DNA of 17,070 bases from Lentisphaeria bacterium (lineage in GTDB: Bacteria > Verrucomicrobiota > Lentisphaeria > Oligosphaerales > JAFGRS01): contig JAFGRS010000548.1 in the NCBI GenBank assembly GCA_016935045.1, forward strand, positions 1 through 17,070, read 5' to 3'. Made by a program: the position numbers and the translations under genes. The notes beneath the pieces were generated by a model, which worked only from the letters and a program-made list of their open reading frames with translations, did not search any database and was not told the origin of the DNA. This document shows, piece after piece, positions 7,772-14,940 of this stretch. The number at the start of each line of letters is the position of its first letter. The stretch's first letter is position 1.

Positions 7772-8722
7772 ATGATTCGCACCGAAACGCTGACCCGGGA
7801 CTATGGTGGCGGTCGAGGCATCCTCGACCTGGATCTGCACGTGCCTCGGGGACGCATCTTCGGCTACATCGGCCCCAACGGTTCGGGCAAGACCACCACC
7901 ATCCGGCTGCTCTGCGGCCTGGTGCGTCCGACACGGGGGCGTGCCTTCATCAACGGGGTGGAGGTGACCCCGGCGAACCAGCACGCCATCAAGCGTCTGA
8001 TCGGGTATCTGCCGGACGTGTTCGGCGTCTACGAGCAGATGAGTGTCTGGGAGTATCTCGACTTCTTCTGTGCCGCCTACCGCATTCCGCGCTCGGACCG
8101 GCGGACGCGGGTGGACGAAGCGTTGCGCCTGACCGATGCGCTGTACATGCTCGACTACCAGGTGGCCAGTCTGTCGCGGGGCATGCGGCAACGGGTCGGA
8201 CTGACCAAGACACTCCTGCACGACCCCGAAGTACTGATCCTCGATGAGCCGGCCGGGGGGCTGGATCCGACCGCCCGCATCGAAATGCGGCGCACCATCC
8301 AGCGCCTGCGGGATGCGGGGAAGACGATCCTGCTGTCCTCCCACATCCTCCCCGAGCTGGCATCCTGCTGCGATCTGGTGGGGATCCTGAAGCAGGGGCG
8401 CCTGGTGGCCCAGGGGACGGTGGCGGAGATCACGGACCGTCTGCGGGAGAAGCTCGTGCTGCTCATCACCGTGGACGGGGACGTGCCGAAGGCGGTCCGG
8501 ATCTGCCTGGACCACGCCAACGTGGAGAAGGCCGTGGCCGCCGGGAACGAGATCCGCGTCATCTACTCCGGGACCCGCTCCCAGGTGGCGGACCTGAACG
8601 CGGACCTGGTCGGCAGGGGGGTGCGCGTGATCTCCCTCAAGGAGGAGGCGGTGGACCTCGAGAAGGTCTTCCTGACCGTGACCGGAGACCCGGCGGGGGC
8701 AGGGAGCGACTCCGGGACCTGA
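7772..8722 (+). CDS. ABC transporter ATP-binding protein (ABC-2/DRA type)
   Basis: This cytoplasmic ATPase of 316 residues powers the adjacent permease. All the expected motifs are present: Walker A GPNGSGKTT starting at residue 34, the ABC signature as LSRGMRQR (134-141), Walker B VLILDEP (154-160) with catalytic E159, a D-loop GGLDP, and the switch histidine H191 in LSSHI. The signature is the LSRGMRQR variant common in ABC-2 exporters of the NatA/CcmA/GldA kind. A C-terminal extension of ~90 residues follows the nucleotide-binding domain, as is usual in this group. The ATG is 2 bp after the preceding stop, with GAAGG at 7759-7763. The substrate cannot be read from sequence. Export or a multidrug-, polysaccharide- or gliding-type role are all open. 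Confidence 0.95.
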   Translation: MIRTETLTRDYGGGRGILDLDLHVPRGRIFGYIGPNGSGKTTTIRLLCGLVRPTRGRAFINGVEVTPANQHAIKRLIGYLPDVFGVYEQMSVWEYLDFFCAAYRIPRSDRRTRVDEALRLTDALYMLDYQVASLSRGMRQRVGLTKTLLHDPEVLILDEPAGGLDPTARIEMRRTIQRLRDAGKTILLSSHILPELASCCDLVGILKQGRLVAQGTVAEITDRLREKLVLLITVDGDVPKAVRICLDHANVEKAVAAGNEIRVIYSGTRSQVADLNADLVGRGVRVISLKEEAVDLEKVFLTVTGDPAGAGSDSGT

Positions 8723-8726
8723 GACC

Positions 8727-8758
8727 GGCCGGGGCTCCGGACGGCGGGTCCCCCGGCC
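8727..8758 (+). other. GC-rich hairpin between ATPase and permease genes
   Basis: GGCCGGGG (8727-8734) and CCCCGGCC (8751-8758) are exact reverse complements with a 16-nt loop, inside the 58-bp gap between the two ABC genes. No T-run follows. It might stabilise one part of the transcript or reduce read-through, but an 8-bp GC stem can also arise by chance in DNA this rich in G and C. Confidence 0.4.
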
Positions 8759-8780
8759 CGGAAAGGCGGCGACGGCAACG

Positions 8781-10469
8781 ATGCTGGCAGTGTGGCAGAA
8801 TCCGATCTTCCGCAGGGAGTTCCGCGTCGACACGCGGTGCCGTAAGACGCTGGCCATGACCCTGTGCCTGGTGGCGAGCCTGGCGGGGACCCTGGTCGTA
8901 CTCTGGCCGCGGACGGGCGTCTTCTCGGAGATCAACAGCAACGAGATCTTCACGGTCTTCCTGAACCTGAATCTGGCTCTGATCCTGTTGCTGGTCCCCG
9001 CCTTTGTGGCCACGACCGTGACCCAGGAACGGGAGCGGCACACCTTCGAGTTGCTGTTCACGTCCCTGCTGACGCCGGCGGAGATTCTAACCGGGAAGCT
9101 GTTCAGCTCGCTGGCGATCACGTTTCTGGTGGTGATTGCCTCGATGCCGATCACGGCGGTGTGTGCGCTCAGCGGCGGGATCGGGGTCGGTTTGCTGACG
9201 AGGGCCTACGGGGTGATCCTGCTGGCGACGCTGTGCTACGGTCTGTTCGGCCTGGCACTGAGCGCGCTGTGCTGCCGCAGCTTCACTGCCCTGGTGCTGA
9301 CCTACGTGGGCATCCTGCTGTTGGCGGGTGCGACCTGGGTGCCGTCGGTGTTGCTGGGGGATGCCTTCGGCCTGGGAGGGCTGTGGGGGGCGGTCCGCGC
9401 CTTGAGTCCCTTCGAGGCCCTGTTCGCAATGAATCACCCCGAACGCTACGAGCTGGCGGTCACGGGGCTGCGGGCGCCGCAGGTGCTGCGGCTGCACCTG
9501 TTGGGGATGTCTGTTCTCGGTTTCGGCAGCCTGGTGGTGTTCTGCCTGTTCGTGCTGCGGCCGCTGCGGCGCCGCAAGGCGCAGGTGACCGAGTGTTATG
9601 CGGACCGTCGCACCGCGTTCCGGCGGACCCTCTGTTTCCCGTTCTACCTGGTGGATCCCCTGCGCCGCAAGCGGCCCATCGGGCGCTGGCGCAACCCGGT
9701 GTACGTCGCGGAGATCCGCAGCCGGGTCTTCGGCAAGCCCAAGGTGATCGTGCGCAGCCTCAGCGCCATTCTGGTCGCGAGCATGCTTCTGCTGCTGCTG
9801 ACGGCGCTGCAGTTCGCGACCCGACTGGATCCGGACACGGTGCGTTGCGTAGCGATCGTGTTCCAGTTTGGCGTGGTGGCGTTCTTTGCGCCCGCGGTGT
9901 GCAGCGGCAGCATCACGGACGAGCGCACCAGCGGGACGCTGGTTCTGTTGCGCATGACGGGACTGCCGGTGCGCACGGTCGTCTGGGGCAAGATCAAGGC
10001 GGGCTTCCTGTACACGATGATCTTCCTGGCCAGCAGCATTCCGGTGTTGCTGGCCCTGAGTTACCTGGAAGCCCGCGCGGCCTACTGGCGCATCGGCGCC
10101 TGGCTCCTGGTGCTGGTCCTGACCACGGTGGTGTTTGTCTGCATGGGGTTGTGTGCCTCCACCTTCAGTCCGACCACGGGGGCGGCGACGGCCGTGAGCT
10201 ACGGGTTTGCGGCGGCGATGTCCATCGGGACCCTGGGGGTGCTGCTGTTCGGCTCCCGGATCGCACCGCCTCTCAAGGCTGCCGTGCTGGCGCTGAACCC
10301 CGTGGTTGCCGCCCTGCAGATCTCCTCGGACACGCTCTTCGCCGAACTGCCGAAGATCGGCGGGCATCCCCTGTGGCTCAACAACGTCGTTTTCCTGGCC
10401 GTGCTGTGCGCGCTTCTGGCGGGCCTGACATCCCTGCGTGTGAAGCTGCTGTTTGCCCAGCGGGAGTGA
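8781..10469 (+). CDS. ABC-2 type permease with two fused homologous halves
   Basis: This is an inner-membrane protein of 562 residues with about twelve hydrophobic segments, six per half: roughly 25-44, 58-80, 110-131, 138-160, 167-190, 235-255, then 322-345, 353-375, 408-428, 435-456, 463-490, 540-555. The halves are related. QNPIFRREFR (N7) matches RNPVYVAEIR (N305). TQERERHTFELL (T81) matches TDERTSGTLVLL (T379). The Gly-Lys at 105 matches the Gly-Lys at 403. All three pairs are exactly 298 residues apart. Ordinary ABC-2 permeases have one six-helix unit and act as dimers, so this chain should supply both halves and pair with two copies of the upstream ATPase. The ATG lies 58 bp after the ATPase stop with GGAAAGG about 14 nt upstream, a rather long spacer. 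The substrate is unknown. Confidence 0.92.
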   Translation: MLAVWQNPIFRREFRVDTRCRKTLAMTLCLVASLAGTLVVLWPRTGVFSEINSNEIFTVFLNLNLALILLLVPAFVATTVTQERERHTFELLFTSLLTPAEILTGKLFSSLAITFLVVIASMPITAVCALSGGIGVGLLTRAYGVILLATLCYGLFGLALSALCCRSFTALVLTYVGILLLAGATWVPSVLLGDAFGLGGLWGAVRALSPFEALFAMNHPERYELAVTGLRAPQVLRLHLLGMSVLGFGSLVVFCLFVLRPLRRRKAQVTECYADRRTAFRRTLCFPFYLVDPLRRKRPIGRWRNPVYVAEIRSRVFGKPKVIVRSLSAILVASMLLLLLTALQFATRLDPDTVRCVAIVFQFGVVAFFAPAVCSGSITDERTSGTLVLLRMTGLPVRTVVWGKIKAGFLYTMIFLASSIPVLLALSYLEARAAYWRIGAWLLVLVLTTVVFVCMGLCASTFSPTTGAATAVSYGFAAAMSIGTLGVLLFGSRIAPPLKAAVLALNPVVAALQISSDTLFAELPKIGGHPLWLNNVVFLAVLCALLAGLTSLRVKLLFAQRE

Positions 10470-10472
10470 AAA

Positions 10473-10493
10473 ACCCGCCGGCTGCCGGCGGGT
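10473..10493. terminator. Hairpin immediately after the permease stop, possible terminator
   Basis: ACCCGCCGGC (10473-10482) and GCCGGCGGGT (10484-10493) are exact reverse complements around one central base, 3 bp after the permease stop. A run of A precedes the hairpin on the plus strand and no T-run follows it. As an intrinsic terminator it therefore fits minus-strand transcription better, or it marks a plus-strand 3' end by another mechanism. Confidence 0.45.
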
Positions 10494-10628
10494 CGTGGCC
10501 GCTGCCGGCGCCGCCGGTGTGGGCTCTGCGCCCCTGCCTGCGCGTGCGGGCGGGTTCGGGGGATCATGGTTCGGGTTGGCCGGAGTCTGCCGACCCGATG
10601 GCGTGCCGCTGTTTGAGGTTGCGAGAAC

Positions 10629-12527
10629 ATGGGTCCGGTCATCGTCCGTTACATCCTTCTGTTTCCGCTGTTGCAGCCGCTGTTCCGGGAGCGCCCGATC
10701 GAGGCTGAGGACATCGTTCCGGGCCCCTATGCGGTGGTGTATGCAGCGGAGCGCATCGCCCTGCAGCGGGACGGTCTGCGGCGTGCCGGCTGGGAACTGC
10801 GCTCCGTGATCTGCCGGGAACTGCGGCAGACGGGGTACGACTCGGCCGTCACCATCCTGGCCGAATGGCTGGAACAGGAGAAGGAAACCCGTGTGCTGGC
10901 CACCGTCGTGCAGCAGTTGAGCCTGGCCGAAAACCTGCCCGACGGCCTGGAACGCCCCCTGCGGCCCCTCCTGAGACACCCCTCCGCGGACGTGCGCTAC
11001 TGGGCCGCATCTCTGTGGGGGCGGTTGCCCGGGGCGGCCGCGGAGGAGCTTCTGCTACGGCTTGGGGAGGAGTCCGCGGAAGAGGTCCGCGAAGCGGCCG
11101 CCGCCCGTCTGGCGGAGCGCCCGGGCGAGGTGCCGGCGGCCCGGTACACGATCTGCCGGGAGGAGCGCAATCCCCGGGTCCGGGCCTCCCTGCTGCTGGC
11201 TCTGTGCCGCGCTCCGGACTGTGTGGGGCAATCGGACGCGATCCTGCAGGAAGCGCAGGCGGGCCCGGTGCCGTCGCGCGTCGTGCTGGCGGAGTCCCTG
11301 CAAGGCATTCCGGATGTGCTTCGGGAGCCTCTTCTTCCCCTCCTTGCCCAGGATCCCAGCGCCAGCGTCCGGAGCGGCGTCGCCGACGCCATCGGTGCGC
11401 TCGCCGATCGGGACCAACTGCCGCGGCTCCTGGGCCTGGCCGAAGACCCGGACCCGGCCGTGCGTCAGCGGGCAGTCGCTGCCCTTTGCGCCTTGCCCTG
11501 CGCGGAATCCGTGACGGCCTGCGTGTTGCGCCTCGGGGACGAGCGGAACCTGGTCCGGCGGGAGAGCGAAGAGACCCTGGTGGCTCTCCACCGCACGATC
11601 CCGGTTGGGGATGAGGTCGCAGCACGCCTGGCGGATCCGTCCGCCCCGGTGCGCTACCATGTCTGCCGCGTGCTGGGGCGCTGCGGGGTACGCGCCTATA
11701 GCGAGGCAATCCACGCCGGTCTCTCCCGGGAAACCCTCCCCGCCAATGTGGCGGCGGCCATCGAAGCCCTGGGCGAACTGGGGGCCGGTGCTGCCGCGGC
11801 CTCCATTGCCGGGCATGCGGGCGCCGAGGCGGCAGGGGTCCGGGCCGCGGTGGGCGCGGCGCTTGGGCGCCTGGCCGTGCCATCGACCTACGATGCGCTG
11901 GCGCGACTGGCCTTTGACAGCGAGGAATCCGTCCGTCAGGCAGCGATCCTGGGCATCGGCTGGACGCGCGACGGCCGGGTCTTCGGCGGCGTCCTGGTGA
12001 AGGTGCTGGAGACGGTGGCGGACGCCAGGATGACAGCGACGAACCGGGCTGCAGCGGCCTGGGCGGCGGGGCAGCTCCGGCCGCTGCAGCCGGCCCTGAT
12101 GGCGCGGCTGAAGATGCAGGCCACCGTGGCCGTGGTGCCGGGAATGATGGGCGAGATGCTGTACGAGCGCGAGGACGTGCTCTGCAACCTGTGCCTGGCT
12201 CTGGCCACCTGCGCCCGCGAGGATGCCGACGCGGCGGTGTTGTTCGCGGAGGTGCATCGGGATCACAGCGTGGTCGTCCCTCCCGGCGAGCCCCTGCCGC
12301 GGGTGGGGATGCTGGTGCCGACGGCGGAGTTGCGGGAGTGTGCCCGGCAGGCCCTGGCCTATCGCGAAGGGCGTGCGGTCGAGCCCGGGGAACGCCCGAC
12401 GACGGAGATGCCGTTCAGCTACGACCGTCTGCCGGCCGAGGATGTCCCGCCTCCACTGTCCTTGCGGCCGGGGGGAGCTTCCGACGGCGTGTTCGGGGTG
12501 CCGGCAGGAGATGGAAGGCAGCGATGA
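10629..12527 (+). CDS. HEAT-repeat protein
   Basis: This 632-residue protein is built mostly from paired-helix HEAT-like repeats from about residue 40 to 470. Recurrent units include HPSADVRYWAASLWGRL, DPSASVRSGVADAIGAL, DPDPAVRQRAVAALCAL, DPSAPVRYHVCRVLGR and DSEESVRQAAILGIG. The Asp-Pro..Val-Arg turn recurs roughly every 30-40 residues. HEAT solenoids are protein-binding scaffolds. The N-terminus (VIVRYILLFPLLQPLF) is hydrophobic but has no clear signal cleavage site, so it may be a membrane anchor. The C-terminal ~150 residues lack obvious repeats and end in a Pro/Gly-rich tail. The ATG follows GAGGT (10615-10619) at 9 nt, and an in-frame TGA at 10614 rules out a longer form. The stop overlaps the next gene by 4 bp (ATGA), so the two proteins are probably made together. 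Confidence 0.88.
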   Translation: MGPVIVRYILLFPLLQPLFRERPIEAEDIVPGPYAVVYAAERIALQRDGLRRAGWELRSVICRELRQTGYDSAVTILAEWLEQEKETRVLATVVQQLSLAENLPDGLERPLRPLLRHPSADVRYWAASLWGRLPGAAAEELLLRLGEESAEEVREAAAARLAERPGEVPAARYTICREERNPRVRASLLLALCRAPDCVGQSDAILQEAQAGPVPSRVVLAESLQGIPDVLREPLLPLLAQDPSASVRSGVADAIGALADRDQLPRLLGLAEDPDPAVRQRAVAALCALPCAESVTACVLRLGDERNLVRRESEETLVALHRTIPVGDEVAARLADPSAPVRYHVCRVLGRCGVRAYSEAIHAGLSRETLPANVAAAIEALGELGAGAAAASIAGHAGAEAAGVRAAVGAALGRLAVPSTYDALARLAFDSEESVRQAAILGIGWTRDGRVFGGVLVKVLETVADARMTATNRAAAAWAAGQLRPLQPALMARLKMQATVAVVPGMMGEMLYEREDVLCNLCLALATCAREDADAAVLFAEVHRDHSVVVPPGEPLPRVGMLVPTAELRECARQALAYREGRAVEPGERPTTEMPFSYDRLPAEDVPPPLSLRPGGASDGVFGVPAGDGRQR

Positions 12528-13795
12528 CGAAGAACAGTCTGAGGCATCTGGTGTCGGTCGCGCTGACCCTGGGGCTGCACGAGGTGGCGGGGGCGGCGGA
12601 AACGGGCGCGATGTGGACTGTGTTCCATGGTTCGGCACGGGACAACCGTTCCTCCGAGACGGGATTGCTGCGGCAGTGGCCCGAAGGGGGGCCGCCGTTG
12701 CTGTGGAAGGCGACCGGCCTCGGCAAGGGGTACAGCAGCGTGACCCTGGCGGCGGGCCGCATCTTCACGGCGGGCACCGAGGCCGGCCGCACGCACGTGC
12801 TTGCCCTGGACATGGATGGCAAGGAACTCTGGCGAACCGACAACGGCGCGGCCTGGCAGACCCGGGAGAACTACGCCGCGGGGTACGCCGGGGCCCGGGC
12901 GACACCCACCCTGGATGGGGACCGAGTGTATCACCTGGGCGACACGGGCGCCCTGAGCTGCCTGGCGGCGGCGACCGGCGAGGCCGTCTGGCGCGTCGAC
13001 CTGCGGGAACGCTTCGGCGCCCAAATCCCCAAGTACGGTTTCTGCGAGTCGATCCTCGTGGAGGACCAACGCCTGTTCTGCGTTCCGGGCGGTCCGGAGG
13101 GGGCGCTGGTCTGCCTCGACAAAGCCACGGGGGAGACGCTGTGGGCCAACCGCACGCTGCCGGGACCCCCGGGATACAGCACCCTGCAACGGATCGCCGT
13201 GGGCGACCGGCAATGCCTCCTGGGCATGACCGGCACCACCGTGTTCGTGGCCGGGGCCCGGGACGGACGGCTGCTCTGGCACGCCGACTACCGAAATGCC
13301 CGCATCAACAATGCCACGGACCCCATCTACCACGACGGCTGCGTCTATGCCACCTCCGGCTACGGCAAGGGCAGCACCCTGTTCCGGCTCACTCCCACGC
13401 CGGAGGGCATCGAGGGAACGCCCGTCTGGACCAGTGCCCTTCTGGACAATCACCACGGCGGCGTGGTGCTTCTGGACGGCTGGCTCTACGGCGCCGGACA
13501 CCAGGCGAAGGGATGGCACTGCCTGGCCTTCGACACCGGGAAACCCGCCTGGACCGCCCCCGGCAAGGGGTCCCTCACCTACGCCGAGGGACGGCTCTAT
13601 TGCCTCGAGGAACGGGGCACCATGCGGTTGGTGGAAGCCACACCCGAGGCCTTCCGCTGCGTCGGCACCTTCTCCGTGCCCCCCGGGGGAAAGGGCCTGT
13701 ACTGGGCCCATCCCGTGGTCTGCGGCGGCAGGCTCTACCTGCGCCACGACGCCGTGCTGTACGCCTACGACATCCGGGCACACGGAGACCCCTGA
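12524..13795 (+). CDS. Secreted PQQ-like beta-propeller repeat protein (BamB-like)
   Basis: This 423-residue protein begins with a probable signal peptide (MTKNSLRHLVSVALTLGLHEVAGA, cleaved before AE), so it should act in the periplasm or at the surface. The rest consists of beta-propeller blades whose final strand carries the Gly-x-x-x-Trp signature: GKELW (W103), GEAVW (W156), GETLW (W207), GRLLW (W252), and a weaker GKPAW. Each is preceded by a short hydrophobic strand such as ALDMD, CLAAATG or CLDKATG. Such PQQ-like propellers in BamB and many PVC proteins usually bind proteins or polymers rather than the cofactor. No dehydrogenase or protease domain is attached. The ATG lies in the last codons of the HEAT gene, with GGAAGG (12513-12518) 5 nt upstream. 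An extracytoplasmic partner role with the HEAT protein or transporter is inferred from context. Confidence 0.9.
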   Translation: MTKNSLRHLVSVALTLGLHEVAGAAETGAMWTVFHGSARDNRSSETGLLRQWPEGGPPLLWKATGLGKGYSSVTLAAGRIFTAGTEAGRTHVLALDMDGKELWRTDNGAAWQTRENYAAGYAGARATPTLDGDRVYHLGDTGALSCLAAATGEAVWRVDLRERFGAQIPKYGFCESILVEDQRLFCVPGGPEGALVCLDKATGETLWANRTLPGPPGYSTLQRIAVGDRQCLLGMTGTTVFVAGARDGRLLWHADYRNARINNATDPIYHDGCVYATSGYGKGSTLFRLTPTPEGIEGTPVWTSALLDNHHGGVVLLDGWLYGAGHQAKGWHCLAFDTGKPAWTAPGKGSLTYAEGRLYCLEERGTMRLVEATPEAFRCVGTFSVPPGGKGLYWAHPVVCGGRLYLRHDAVLYAYDIRAHGDP

Positions 13796-13856
13796 ATGTC
13801 TCCCACCGTGGCGGGCGTTTGGCCTGCGCAACATCCGGGCGCCCGCAGACCCCTGA
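13771..13856. repeat. Imperfect 25-bp direct repeat spanning the propeller gene stop codon
   Basis: Positions 13771-13795 (the last eight codons and the TGA) recur at 13832-13856 with 22 of 25 bases identical. The copies start 61 bp apart, and the second copy is in a different frame and is not translated. The second copy contains the perfect palindrome CGGGCGCCCG (13836-13845). No integrase or insertion sequence lies near, so a small tandem duplication that has since diverged is the simplest reading. Confidence 0.7.
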
Positions 13857-14137
13857 TCTCGCCGGGATCCGCACGGCGATACGGCAGCCCCCGGGACGGC
13901 AGTCGCCAACAGCCATCCTCCGGACTACACTATCTCCGCCGTGGCAATCGTCCCGGACACCACCGGCTCCCCCCGAGCCGACGGCCCCGGGATGCCGCCC
14001 GGCGACCCCGCGGCAACCCCGCAGGCCGACGTGACGCGAGCCGTCCTCGAACCGGGGCACGGTGGGACTGCCGCCTCTCCGGGCAGCCTCCGTGCGCCCG
14101 GCCCCGGGACGCGAAGCAGGTGATGGGCAGAGGAGAC
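13796..14137. other. 342-bp stretch without a convincing gene
   Basis: A plus-strand frame is open from ATG 13796 into the amidohydrolase. Its product before about 14130 is Arg/Pro-rich with no recognisable domain, so I treat it as a non-coding leader. The stretch contains the second copy of the direct repeat (13832-13856), a weak TACACT box at 13926-13931 with no matching -35, and the stem-loop at 14052-14101. It probably separates the transporter/scaffold unit from the amidohydrolase unit. Confidence 0.6.
14052..14101 (+). promoter_or_regulatory. Nested stem-loop in the leader of the amidohydrolase genes
   Basis: The outer arms CCGGGGCACGG (14052-14062) and CCGTGCGCCCGG (14090-14101) pair over 11 bp with one bulged base. 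Inside them CTGCC (14068-14072) pairs with GGCAG (14082-14086) around a 9-nt loop. The structure ends about 36 nt before the likely ATG. It could be an attenuator or a 5' stabiliser. It does not match a riboswitch that I recognise, and no T-run follows. Confidence 0.35.
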
Positions 14138-14938
14138 ATGGCCGTGAATGGCCTCCCGGAACACCTCGGGACCATCGACTTCCACAACCACGTCTATCCG
14201 GGAGCGGACGGCAGACTCGACCGCCATCGGGCCGAGGCGCTCCTCGAAGGCAGCCAACGCCTCGGTATCCACCGAATCTGCGTCTCCCGGCCATTGACCG
14301 AAAAATCCCCCTCTCCCACTGAAATCCGCCGGGCGAATGACGTGGTGCTGGAAGCCATGGCGTACCACCCCCGTTTCGTCGGTTTCTGCTTCGTCAACCC
14401 GGGCCACGCGTCGGAAGCCGTCGCCGAGTTGCAGCGCTGCATCCTGGGCGAGGGCATGCGCGGGGTCAAGCTGTACCACCAGCACGTCATCTGTGACCCG
14501 GTGCAGCGCCCCGTGATGGCCTGGGCGAGGGAGACCGGGGTGCCGGTGCTGATGCACGCGGGCAAGGCCATGGACAGGGCGACGCGGAGACGTCAACCTC
14601 GCCTCAGCGATTCGCGCCACTTCGTACGGGCGGCGACCATGTTTCCCGGGACCGTCCTGGTGCAGGCGCATATTGGCGGCGGGGGCGACTGGGAGTGGAA
14701 CCTGCGGGCCCTGGAGTGCCGCCCGGGGACGTATATCGACATCGGGGGCAGCGTGGTGGACGCGGGCATGGTGCGTCGGACGGTCGACACGGTCGGGGCA
14801 GACCACGTTCTGTTTGCCACCGACGGCAGCCTCGAGGAGGGCGTCGGGAAGCTCCTGGACGCCGAACTGGACGAGGCAACGATGCGCCTCATCTGCCACG
14901 GGAATGCAGTGCGGCTCCTGCGGCTGGGGGGAGCATAG
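14138..14938 (+). CDS. Amidohydrolase family 2 (TIM-barrel metal-dependent hydrolase), complete active site
   Basis: This is a cytoplasmic 266-residue member of the amidohydrolase superfamily (the ACMSD/Amidohydro_2 branch of hydrolases and decarboxylases). The metal-ligand set is complete: H16-x-H18 (DFHNH) on strand 1, K111 in GVKLY, H140 in LMHAG, H178 in QAHIGG, and D229 in FATDGS on the last strand. The chain is short for the superfamily, as in other compact Amidohydro_2 proteins. The start is uncertain. ATG 14138 is used here but AGAGGAG (14129-14135) is only 2 nt away. GTG 14144 has ideal 8-nt spacing, and ATG 14123 is also in frame. A longer form to 13796 has a non-domain leader. The gene ends 2 bp before a second amidohydrolase-like gene. 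The substrate is unknown. Confidence 0.88.
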   Translation: MAVNGLPEHLGTIDFHNHVYPGADGRLDRHRAEALLEGSQRLGIHRICVSRPLTEKSPSPTEIRRANDVVLEAMAYHPRFVGFCFVNPGHASEAVAELQRCILGEGMRGVKLYHQHVICDPVQRPVMAWARETGVPVLMHAGKAMDRATRRRQPRLSDSRHFVRAATMFPGTVLVQAHIGGGGDWEWNLRALECRPGTYIDIGGSVVDAGMVRRTVDTVGADHVLFATDGSLEEGVGKLLDAELDEATMRLICHGNAVRLLRLGGA

Positions 14939-14940
14939 CC

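Noticed and set aside
5154..7934. 926-residue open frame on the minus strand
   Set aside because: It is antisense to pfp's end, the accessory gene and the ABC ATPase start. Its product is Arg/Gln/His/Pro-rich with no domain, and the plus-strand ATPase in the overlap is certain. This is a GC-rich shadow frame.
8864..10708. 614-residue plus-strand frame over the permease
   Set aside because: It lies in another frame of a clear twelve-helix permease, and its Gly/Ala/Arg-rich product shows no hydrophobic pattern or motif.
12223..14034. 603-residue plus-strand frame across the HEAT and propeller genes
   Set aside because: It overlaps two recognisable proteins in other frames, and its product has no repeat or domain signature.
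13796..14137. N-terminal extension of the amidohydrolase from ATG 13796
   Set aside because: The extra ~114 residues are Arg/Pro-rich with no fold or motif, and the conserved strand-1 DFHNH lies only 14 residues into the shorter form, where AGAGGAG gives a ribosome site.
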